Positions 12,260 through 24,200 of a stretch of 64,000 nt of DNA are shown piece after piece. The notes beneath the pieces are model-generated. The model saw only the letters and a list, made by a program, of their open reading frames with translations. It was not told where the DNA came from and searched no databases. Every line of letters begins with the position of its first letter. Position 1 is the stretch's first letter. The DNA is from Pohlia nutans. Lineage: Eukaryota; Streptophyta; Bryopsida; Bryales; Mniaceae. Location of the stretch: contig CM040086.1 in the NCBI GenBank assembly GCA_022496805.1, forward strand, positions 10,914,501 through 10,978,500. The letters run 5' to 3'. Made by a program: the position numbers and the translations under genes.

Positions 12260-13275
12260 TGCGGTAATTCTGATCATGATTGGTTCTTTTGATATCATGG
12301 TTTACGTGCCGCATTAGCTAATCAGATTACAACTTTTTCAGGAATTTGAGGAATTTGATCATGATTGGTTGGCATTCATACAGTTTCAGTGCATTGCCAA
12401 ATCGGATTAGAGCTTATTTGATGCATTTGGGAATTTGATTATGATTGGTGATATTGAAAATAGTTTACAAACAGTGTTAGCAAATCGGACTAGCAAATTG
12501 GATTAGCAAATCGGATTAGAACTTATTTGATACATTTAAGTGTGAGTTTGATCATGATTGGTGATATTTGAAATAGTTTACGTACAATGTTAGCAAATCG
12601 GGTTAGAACTTATTTGATGCATTTTGGGACTTTGATCATGATTGGTGATATTTGAAATAGTTTACGTACAATGTTAGCAAATCGGGTTAGAACTTATTTG
12701 ATGCATTTTGGGACTTTGATCATGATTGGTGATATTTGAAATAGTTTACGTACAATGTTAGCAAATCGGGTTAGAACTTATTTGATGCATTTTGAGATTT
12801 TGATCATGATTGATGGTATTAAAATAGTTTACGTACAATGTTAGTAAATTGGGTTAAAACTTATTTGATGCATTTTGGGAATTTGTCATCATGATTAGTG
12901 GTATTGAAATAGTTTACGGACAATGTTAGCAAATCGGATTAGAACTTATTTGATGCATTATGGGATTTTGATCGTGATTGGTGGTATTGAAATAGTTTAC
13001 GTACAATGTTAGCAAATCGGGTTAGAACTTATTAATTTTGATGCATTTTGGGATTTTGATCGTGATTGATGGTATTGAAATAGTTTACGTACAATGTTAG
13101 CAAATCGGATGAGAACTTATTTGATATTAACATTTTGGGAATTTGATCATGATTGGTGATATTGAATTAGTTTACATGTGTTAACAAATCCAATTAGAAC
13201 CTATTTGATACATTTTGAGAATTTGTTATCATGATTGGTGATATTAAAATAGTTTACGTGCATTAGCAAATTAGA
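12260..13275. repeat. Tandem satellite, about 12 units of about 84 bp
   Basis: Units are marked by GATCATGATTGGTGATATT, then AATAGTTTACGTACAATG, then AGCAAATCGG. The three units at about 12550-12800 are nearly identical with spacing of exactly or nearly 84 bp. Outer units drift (79-89 bp, with one gap of about 113). This pattern fits expansion by unequal exchange from the middle. No coding or transposon end is recognised inside. Confidence 0.92.
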
Positions 13276-13602
13276 TTAAAACCTGTTGGATGGAAATGAA
13301 ATGAAAATTATAAGAGTTTTATTGCATATATTATATACTATCAAAGTTGAAAGTATAATTTGATTGTGTCACATTGTAAGGTATCCCAAACTTCGTTTAT
13401 TGTCATTCAAATTCAATGAAAACAAGGACTATATAAGTATGAGGCTCTTTCTTTATATTTGTTGCAAATTGTTAGGTAAATTTTTAAATTAACTTTTTAT
13501 TGTTGGAGTAATATACATGTGTAGATAATATACATGATGAAGAATATAAGATAATATATGTTCTCTTAGGATAATACAATGTTTGCAAAACTAATTTTTT
13601 TC

Positions 13603-14152
13603 TTAACCCCTAAGCTCCCGAGCGACCATTTTCTGGTCGCTGCCCGGAAAAAACGGGCTGCCCGGAACAAAAAAATATTTTTTTGAAAAAATATAAAATA
13701 TTTTAAAATACTACATCAAGTCTACTTTCCAACCCAATTTGAATTATGGCAATCCGAGTTAAACTCCACCGGGGAGAATTTTTCAAAGTAGATCACCTCA
13801 ACATTGTCTTTGTGTTACAAAATTTGCTATTTGGGGAAAGTAATGATGATTCCTCCATCGTTTCTCTTGCTTTTTTGAAGTTTACGATAGATAGCCCAAC
13901 TTTAACCAATCGTACTAAATTTTGAACTCTAAAATTGAAAATTATAATTTATACAAATTTTCGAAGGTTAATGCTTTTAAATTCATTAAAAAATGATCTA
14001 AAGATTATTTAGGAAGTTTGACCGTACGGATAATTTGTAAAGATGATACTCTACATTTTGTCTATTGAACCAACCTTCATCAAACATATGGAAGGCACAT
14101 ATTATAACACATCTATGTTTTGTCCAATACCCCTCGGGCTTTTAGGGGTTAA
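13603..14152. mobile_element. TTAA-flanked piggyBac-like MITE (element 1, long type)
   Basis: A 550-bp element (counting both TTAA) with TTAA at 13603-13606 and 14149-14152. Inverted ends are CCCCTAAGCTCCCGAG and CCCCTAAAAGCCCGAG. A subterminal hairpin GCGACC-ATTTTCT-GGTCGC lies just inside the left end. The interior is AT-rich and non-coding. Confidence 0.85.
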
Positions 14153-15615
14153 CTTAGTGTTGTATGAAAAAATATGTTTTGAATTGTTTTTATGTGAGCA
14201 GTGTGGAAAGGATGTTCAATAGGAAGTAAACTCTCCAAGAGTAAAAATTATAGGGTAGTCTTTGGCCTTGAGATAGATAGATAGAAACACCGACCCTTTT
14301 GCAAGGCCGGCGTGAATAAAGTGTCCGTTCGTAATGTCAATGACCCGGTGCCCACCGAACAGAGGGAGAGTGGGACATTGGCCTTGAGACATCCAATAAA
14401 TCGCTTTAGAAACTTAACTAATGATCATACTCGGTGAATGGAAACAAAGTCGCAAACTTCACTAATAGTCATCCAAATGGCTGATTAAAAAAAACCGAAT
14501 TTGCTAAAAAATAATAATTTAAGTCCATATAAACATATGTTACAATTACAAAAAACTGAACATAGTATCAACACCTTAATAGCAACTAGTATTCAATTGT
14601 GAACCACGCACTCATGCAAGTGAAGACTTTAACATATTGGCATTCATCTTCAATCGAACCTCCATAAAATATTAGTCATGTAACTGTCATTTAATCAATT
14701 GTTGGACTGTCAAATTCAACACGGTTTCATGGCCACCTAATGCATTTAAAAGGTTCACATTTATAACATTCTTTAGCAACCCCACCATTCACCCTCAGGA
14801 ATTAGCATCTCACACCAAAATAGTTACAGGAATCGTAATCTTCTAAAGAATAAAAGCCCTTAGCTAAAGATGGCTTGGTGATATAAGAGAGTTCTGAGAG
14901 TAGCTCTTGAAAAAAATGGAGAAGAGAAAAAGTAAACTGCGTTGGATTCTGGGTGTGCACATTGATGACCTCCTTGATGACTCCTCCTTAATGAGGAGAC
15001 AAATGGCGTCAATGAGGTTGATAAGCAACCCCACCTGCACTGGGGTATGACAAACATTTCACTTTCAAAATTCATATAATTGACCAAAAATAAATAAAAA
15101 ATAAAAATCCACCTCTATCCATTAGTTAGTTTGTTTTTATTTTGTTTTCCATTTTGATTTTGACGAAAATGAAGTAAATTCATAGCGGGAAAGAAACAAC
15201 AGCCTTATTTTTAAATCTTATCTTTCTATCAGTCAACTAAAAGTAGTGCCAATTCGGTTTTGAAAAGATTCAGCTGAAATGGGGCCTCCACTTTAATTGA
15301 TGGAACCAGTAAGCTCATTACAATACCACCTGAATGAGTGCAGGAGCATTGACTACGTGCTCATTAACTGACTTAGTGCAGCACTAGTGCAGAAGTGCAG
15401 GACTATAAGAAGCTGGGCGGTTTCAGCTGCCTCCATCTTAATTACACTTCTCCGACTTCCAGCTTCTCCCTCAAGGCACTTTGGCTCACTAACTTAGTTC
15501 TGGCTCTTGTTCAACCGGAGTTCCCTCTCAACTAGCTTGTCACATTGTTATGTAGAATTTCTGACACGCATGCTTGAATACATCTCATTCAAATGTGTTG
15601 TGTATGAGGACAATA
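14153..15615. other. Gene-free AT-rich region before the peroxidase gene
   Basis: No gene or transposon end recognised. A short GATA run occurs at about 14268-14282. The last part probably includes peroxidase promoter sequence. Confidence 0.4.
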
Positions 15616-15807
15616 ACTTAGTAGCAAACCTGTCGTTTTTCATTCCCACTTTGTGAAAACAGTGAACACTATCGAGATATTATACTTATATTTCTGTTTT
15701 CTTGTGACCAAAACTACTCACCAAAATTGACACAACCCATGTGCCTAGGACAGTTTCATTTCTTTTTTATTTATAGTAAGTGAAAAGCGACACATTTCCT
15801 ACTAGTG
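15616..15807. mobile_element. CACTA-type MITE, copy 2, at the peroxidase 5' side
   Basis: Inverse copy of the 193-bp element at 11710-11902. The right end CTACTAGTG is intact; the left end is degraded (CTTAGTAG). It ends 67 bases before the peroxidase ATG, so it probably lies in the core promoter or leader of that gene. Confidence 0.8.
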
Positions 15808-15874
15808 GGATTTGCTTACCTGACCGGACGAAGCGGGAGAGTGACAAGTTGTGAGTAGAGTGTTGTTTCAAGCT

Positions 15875-18190
<2,316 letters not shown>

Positions 18191-18716
18191 AAACCACCTT
18201 TTTGTGAATGTGCTCACCACGGAGAAGACCCGTCCAAACATTAGTTGTACTCCAGAAATGAGCATGTAGGTTGATTATTCTTTTCTTTAGCAGATTTGGT
18301 AGCGAGTATGAACCTGAAACCAATTTGCCAGATGAAGCAGTACTTGAGAATGAGAATTTATTTCACTGTTCAAGTGAGTCGGCATCAATTTTCAATGCCG
18401 ATGAGTTTATAGCCCATTCGTACACAATCAATGTCACTCGTTGGAACTCAAATCTGTGATCAGAAAAGGTCTAGTACTCTGGTGAGTGATCATCACGGAA
18501 TTTGTGTCATATAATGAATCCTGGTTCTTCATTCTCAGTGCTTCTGTCTGACCATGCTCCAGTCACTACACTCAAACCCTAAAGCAGTGAGTGAGTAACC
18601 ATTTCTCTCTCGTCTTTCATTTCAAATCAAATCACGGTGGCGAAAGCAATCGTATAAGAAGCGGAGAAAACGAGGTGAAAACGCGACGACCTGCAGAAGA
18701 GTAGACATTAATATTC
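18191..18716. other. Peroxidase 3' UTR and intergenic DNA
   Basis: Follows the peroxidase stop codon. No further gene recognised. Confidence 0.4.
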
Positions 18717-18947
18717 TTAACCCCTAAAGGACCAAGGATTCGTGATTTTAAAATGACAAACCCAATCAATCATATTGTGAAAAATCTAATGCAGATTGGA
18801 CCAAATTTCATATCATCGACGAACATTGCATGCATTGATCGAAACATGAATAAATTTGAAAAAAATGAACGCCACTTAGAATCTACTCAAAAATGCTAAA
18901 AACGACATGAGACCCAATTCGGGCTTCTTAGTCCTTTCAGGGGTTAA
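18717..18947. mobile_element. TTAA-flanked MITE (element 5)
   Basis: A 231-bp element with intact TTAA at 18717-18720 and 18944-18947. Ends are CCCCTAAAGGACCAAG and CCCCTGAAAGGACTAAG. Same family as elements 6 and 7, in inverse orientation. A subterminal pairing CCCAATTCGGG lies near the right end. Confidence 0.9.
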
Positions 18948-19116
18948 ATCGCCTTCCGCAGTAGTCTCTCGGTGCAAGCTATGGCACGAAGCTCCTAGAA
19001 AGAAAATCAAAACTGGCACACATTCAGCCATTCTTCTAACTCAATCATGCTTGATCGGAGCGGAAAAGCAAGCCATCACTGAAATTTAGGGTTACTATCG
19101 TTTGTGGAAAGCTCAC

Positions 19117-19431
19117 CTGGGTTCGAAGTGAAAGCAAAGAAGCTCCGCATTCGGTTTCCGCGCAAGGAGAGTTCTCCCCGTCGTCGGCCATGAGGAGGGC
19201 ATTCGTACGTTGAAACCATCGATTACCGGACGCAGGCGATGGAGCGCTAGAAAAGCTCGAGGATCTCGTCATCGTTGCAGCCTGAGGCGGTGCTGTGCAG
19301 GAGTCGAAACATGGAGCCACCATGATCCCCTGTTCTGAAATCATCGTAGCCCTAATTTTCACAACAGACTTAGCAAAACGAATTTCCACCGTGGGTTTGA
19401 ATGCTTGCCGTGGGCACTTATAAAGAAGCAA
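19117..19431 (-). CDS. Possible first exon of an unrecognised or truncated gene
   Basis: On the minus strand an open frame ends at a good donor (CCCAG|GTGAGC, exon edge at 19117). Its N-terminal part is rich in Ser, Ala and Pro (MTRSSSFSSAPSPAS). Joining it to an acceptor near 18993 adds about 16 codons and then hits a stop formed by the TTAA at the edge of element 5 (18944-18947). It faces away from the acetyltransferase gene, so the two could share a promoter. No domain is recognised and it may be a gene relic or chance. Confidence 0.25.
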
Positions 19432-19568
19432 AAGAACACGAAGAATGTTAGTCTATAAAGGATAAAGAGTTTGTTTGTTAGGTAGCTCTACTACACTCTT
19501 CCGTGCAATTCCTGTGAGCCATAGTCGTCTCTCTCGCCTGTGACCTAGAAATAGGGTTACAAGTTTTG

Positions 19569-20039
19569 ATGGATTCCCACCGTGTTGTGTTGGGGGACTG
19601 GGCAACGCTAAAAGCAGCCTCGCGTCTAGTGCGCGAGGAGGTCTTTATTCAGGAGCAACAGATTGCCCCGGAAGAGGAATGGGACGACATGGACGAGGTT
19701 TGTTTACATGCCGTGGCGTATGACGACGCGACCGGCGACGTGCTGGGCACGGCGAGGTTACTGCCTGACGGCCACATCGGTCGCATGGCTGTGAGGGCTC
19801 CCAGTCGCGGCAGCGGCGTCGGGGGAAGCATTCTGCTCAAGCTGATGCACGAGGCGCAAGCTCGTGGCCATGGCGATGTGGTGCTCGGTGCACAAATTCG
19901 CGCGGAGAAATTTTATAGTCGCCATGGCTTCGTCCGCGAGGGGGACGAGTACTTGGATGCCGGCATTCCTCATGTCCAGATGCGGCACGTCTTTCCTCAA
20001 GCTCCTCATTCCGATGATTGTGTTGCCAAGTGCTTGTAG
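19569..20039 (+). CDS. Intronless GNAT-family N-acetyltransferase of bacterial type
   Basis: Predicted acetyl-CoA-dependent N-acetyltransferase of the bacterial YjcF/ElaA-like GNAT group. It is a single 156-residue frame without introns, unlike its neighbours. The N-terminal part VREEVFIQEQQIAPEEEWDD matches the typical start of that group. Motif A is IGRMAVRAPSRGSGVGG, with the acetyl-CoA pyrophosphate loop Arg80-Gly-Ser-Gly-Val-Gly-Gly86. The C-terminal part has the usual FYSRHGFVREGDEYLDAGIPH. No targeting peptide is evident, so cytosol is likely. The ATG at 19569 is chosen because the motif order then starts at the normal distance. The stop is followed after 12 bases by a TTAA MITE, which probably supplies the 3' UTR. 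Acquisition from bacteria is an inference from family style and lack of introns. Substrate unknown. Confidence 0.9.
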   Translation: MDSHRVVLGDWATLKAASRLVREEVFIQEQQIAPEEEWDDMDEVCLHAVAYDDATGDVLGTARLLPDGHIGRMAVRAPSRGSGVGGSILLKLMHEAQARGHGDVVLGAQIRAEKFYSRHGFVREGDEYLDAGIPHVQMRHVFPQAPHSDDCVAKCL

Positions 20040-20051
20040 ACCATCCCATTG

Positions 20052-20293
20052 TTAACCCTAAGCGTCCACTGTGTATTTTCGGAAAATTGGAACCCCTGCT
20101 GGAAAGCATCTGTTTGTGTGAAAATGACTTCAGTTTGACACGATCGACACTGTTGATCTTGTAGTTTAGAACAAGAGGTTGAAAATGATTTGTATTGCAA
20201 TCAGAAAACCTAGGCAAAATGAGAAAATGCCACCGTTGCAAAGTTCAGTGATGCAGATGGCCATAATGGGCGCTTTAGACGCTTAGGGGTTAA
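20052..20293. mobile_element. TTAA-flanked MITE (element 3) just after the GNAT stop codon
   Basis: A 242-bp element with TTAA at 20052-20055 and 20290-20293. Ends are CCCTAAGCGTCC and CCCCTAAGCGTC. It is the best-preserved member of the family that includes elements 2 and 4. Confidence 0.92.
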
Positions 20294-20344
20294 GTTTCGG
20301 TAGGATTGCACACTTCTTTAGCATGGCATCGTTTACGTCAAAAG

Positions 20345-20775
20345 CTTCACAGAATTGCATGCATTCTTCTGTCGCATCGCGTTGTTTATTATATCAAAAG
20401 CTTTACAGAATCGTGCCTCTGAGAGATGCTGTACCTTATTCCTGTTGCTTCCAAAAAGAATTTCACAGAATTGTAAGACCGTGAAAAGCTGCAGAACTGA
20501 TGCATCATTGTACAATCTGTCCTCCGGACTTGCCAATGTACAGTACGATTTGAGGCTTTACAGAATTGCATGTAACTATACTTCTGTCGCATCGCATTGT
20601 TTGTATCGAAAAGCCTTACAGAATCTTGCCTTTGGGATACCCCCGAACAGAATGATGCTGTTCTTTTTTTCCTTTTGGCGATGAAATTTGCGCCGTAAAA
20701 AGACTTCCGACACCGTGAAATGGCTACATATCGCATGCATCGTTTTACAGTTTGTCCTCCGGACCTACCAATGCT
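20345..20775. repeat. Two-copy direct duplication, about 215-bp period
   Basis: Blocks at about 20345-20545 and 20560-20775 share ACAGAATTGCATG, CTTCTGTCGCATCGC, AAAAGC(T/C)TTACAGAATC and GTCCTCCGGAC in the same order. Non-coding, between the GNAT and BASS4 genes. Confidence 0.8.
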
Positions 20776-21230
20776 CGGTCATACCAAGTGCCGTAGTACT
20801 GACGCCAGAGTTGCTTGAGGCTTGAGTTTACCGTTCCTGCGTTGTATGTTGTGCATGGCCGAAGCGTGTCAAGTCTATGTGGTAACCGAATCACTGGACA
20901 TAACTAGCAATTTGAAAGTGACTTTGTACCCAGAAAAAAAGAATGTGACACATGCATGAAAATATATGCAGCAGTGATATAGAAAGAAGACAAACACAAG
21001 AATTCAAACACAATTGCTTCCTCCACAACAATTGTCCACCGAGCTACGATGAGTGCAATTTCAAGCAAGGCCCTCGTGCTCTCCACACTCCTTTTGATTC
21101 CAGGTGATCTAACGGCCATTTGGAGAGTTTAAAAAGTGCGGAATATACTTAAAGTCACTGGACATAATTGAAGGTGTCAAGGTCCATGACGGTTTCAGTA
21201 GTAATTTTTTTTCTAGCTTACGAGTTGGCG
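20776..21230. other. BASS4 promoter and leader region
   Basis: No gene or transposon end recognised. Runs up to the BASS4 start at 21231. Confidence 0.4.
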
Positions 21231-24200
21231 ATGGCGACCGCCCACTTTCTTGAGCGTTCTCTACTGACTTGCTCGCCTTCTCGTTTGTCTTGTTCGCATC
21301 GTCGTCCAGTTGTGCTGCAATGTTCCGCGCTTTCTGGGAGCCATTTCCGAGGTTTGTCAAATCTCCGAACCCGCACTACGAATGTGGGAAAGAATCACCC
21401 GGCTCTTCAGGTACGACGGAATACTCATCTCTTGTGTGTGTAAAAGCCGATTGTGTGCTTATGATTTCTCTGTGTCGTGACCTAAATTGTTCTTCAGTTT
21501 GTGAATCTACCCATTTTTTTTTGTAGGGGAGACAGCAGGCTAGTCGTGACGATGATGCGCAACCGGAGGATAAGGTGGATGCTGCCGTGAAATGGATTAG
21601 GGATTTTGCTACTGCAAATTTTTTGCCTCTGGGTGAGAAAATGTGCGCCCAAGCATGTGAATGATGCATTAGCTTAACCCTTAAAGGATCAAGAAGCCTA
21701 AATTGGATCTTTATGTTTTTTTTAGCAGTTTTTAGTATATCCTATGTAGACTTCCTTTTTTTGAATTTATTTGTTGTTTGACCAACACATGCAATGTTCT
21801 TCACTGATTCTAGTGATATAAAATTTGGTCTCATTTGAATTATAATTTTTACAATATAATCACTTGAACTTGTCATTAAAAAACCATGAATCCTTGGCCC
21901 TTTAGGGGTTAAAATTCTTGAGGAGTTGCCCTTGGAATCAATGAACTGTGAGCCAAGCAAAAGAGTCCAGATTCACAATCTTGTGTCTCACATCATTATC
22001 ATTTATTTCCTTTCGTTTGCATGTGAGTTGATAATGGAGTTAATTTGCTTCGAAGTGGGTTAGTTCTTCAATAATTTAGTGCTTTTTTGTGCTGTATACT
22101 ACTCTAGAATGTTTAGGGAGGGTGATTGTCAGAGCGTGGCTTCCTTTGCATTAGGGTTTAATTGCAGAAGCCCAAATTGGGCCTCATGTTGTTTTTAGCA
22201 GTTTTGAGTAGGTCCTATATGGAATTCGTTTTGTTCAAATGTAATTGTTGTTTGACCAACACATGCAATGTTCTTCACTGATTCTAGTGACATAAGATTT
22301 GGTGTCATCTGAATTATTGATTTTTCACAATATGATCAATTGAATTTGTCATTTTAAAACTGTGAATCCTTGGGTTAACAAAGGGTGGGTGTGGGACGAC
22401 AGCCTTGCTCACGGGAGTTTCGGCCGGATTGTTCTTCCCACGTCCTGGTCGAATCGCGCAGCAATGGGGTCTTTCAAGATTGAGCACTTCTGGAATCTTC
22501 TTCATCTCTGGTATGTTAAGACCAACATGGTTGCAGTAATCATCAATTTTTCTTGCATATGTTGTCGGCCATGTTGTAAAGAAACTCTTCAGAATTATGG
22601 TGAATTCGACGTCAACTGCTGTCTTTTGCTGACGTTTCACGCTTTCAGGTTTGATTTTGAAAACTGAAGATATGCTCCAGGCAGTCAATGCGTGGCCTGC
22701 TATGTTGTTTGGCATGGTAAGCAACTCACTCCCCTTTGTGCAGTGACCATTTGTTATTCTGACTCAAACTGTATTCTTCATTCAGTTTCTACTGCCCTCT
22801 AAAAGAATGGTTTTCAAGGTTTCTAGTAGTCTAATGTATAGAACTTCCTTGTGAGATTTGGGCATGCTATTGCATTTTCTCAGTTCATGACATTCATGTT
22901 AAAATAGGCTCCTGTAGCTCTTGAATGATTTAATACTTGAGGAATCCAAGCCTTATATTTCGTGTCTCCACTTTGATTTTGTTTCAGGTTTCAATTTTGT
23001 TCATCACTCCCTTGGCTGCTATTCCAATCTTACACTTCCAGCTAAGGCCTAAAGAGCTTGTCACAGGTACTGAGGTTTCTTTTTGTCCTGTTAAATTGAG
23101 AAGTGGGAAGTGGTTTATACCAATTTTTAGCAATTTGATAGTTGGTTATTAACGTCCAAGCGTGAAAGGAATCCTATAGCTTTTTTTTTTGTATTTGAAG
23201 CCAACCTTTTGTTGTCATTTGAGAGGGACGGTGCAGGGCTTGCAATCTTCTGTTGTGTACCTACGACCCTGTCTAGCGGTGTCTCCCTATGCCAGGTTTG
23301 ATATGCTTTCGGAGAAATTACATATTTATTGGAAATGAAGCATGTTAAAACCAATAGTAGCATGTTGGGGCTCATCATTCGATAGAATGAATTTTTTATG
23401 GTTAATAGAATTGTAACATGTGTTTATAGGAATAGTGGTATTCTAAAATTGTTGAATAGGGTTTTGAAATTTTCAACCAATAAGAATTATACTAAAAGTT
23501 TTACTGAAGATTGTATGGAAAGAGACATATGAAGATTATATATTTGGAGTATTTGGCTGGCAATGATGGGGTCCTTCAAAAACCGTTGTCACTGAAATAA
23601 CTTGTGCATGAGTGACAGGTTGCGGGAGCAAACACTGCATTGGCTTTAGCTCTTACTGTATCAACAAATCTCATGGGGATTTTAACTGTAAGCAACTTAT
23701 GCTAACTATTATATATCTACTTCATTTTATCTCTCACAATCGGATAGCTTGTGATTGAGACTTTGAAATGTAAACTTATCAAGTGCAGAGATTTAGTGTT
23801 TCTTGTGGACTTGTAAGTTCTGATAATCTGTCAGATTGCGGAAGACCTTTGGTGTATTTAGAACTGGAGCCTTATTGTTTGAGTTCACCTAATCATGAAG
23901 TCTTATTCGGTGCAGTTGCCATTTATGCTCTCTTCATTGGTCGGTCGGAGCGTTGGAATTTCCCTCGCAGCAGGCCCTCTTTTAAAATCCTTGGTGGAGA
24001 CATTACTTATGCCACTTCTACTAGGAAAGGTAAGAGCTTTTCAACTGATACACGCATCAGTCAGTTTCGACCGAAATGTTATTAACTGAAGGCCAAAAAG
24101 ATGGGAAGAGTAAGATGAGATTGATGTTCAAAAGATGTATAATAAGTGTGGAAAAATGTTAATGTAGAATTTAAAGGAGCAGAGAATGTCTTCATTGATC

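Noticed and set aside
12260..13275. Regular repeats suggesting a CRISPR array
   Set aside because: Units are contiguous 84-bp tandem copies without unique spacers, in a plant nuclear context. This is a satellite.
13603..14152. TTAA elements as PIF/Harbinger with a TTA or TAA 3-bp duplication
   Set aside because: A 3-bp duplication would have to read the same on both sides in one direction. With CCCC and GGGG ends the flanks give TTA left and TAA right, or asymmetric ends. A 4-bp TTAA fits both sides, and the foldback at 43314-44198 supports it.
22314..22724. Long minus-strand open frame over BASS4 exons 3 and 4
   Set aside because: It is the complement of real exons that fit the BASS4 family on the plus strand, and it crosses a MITE.
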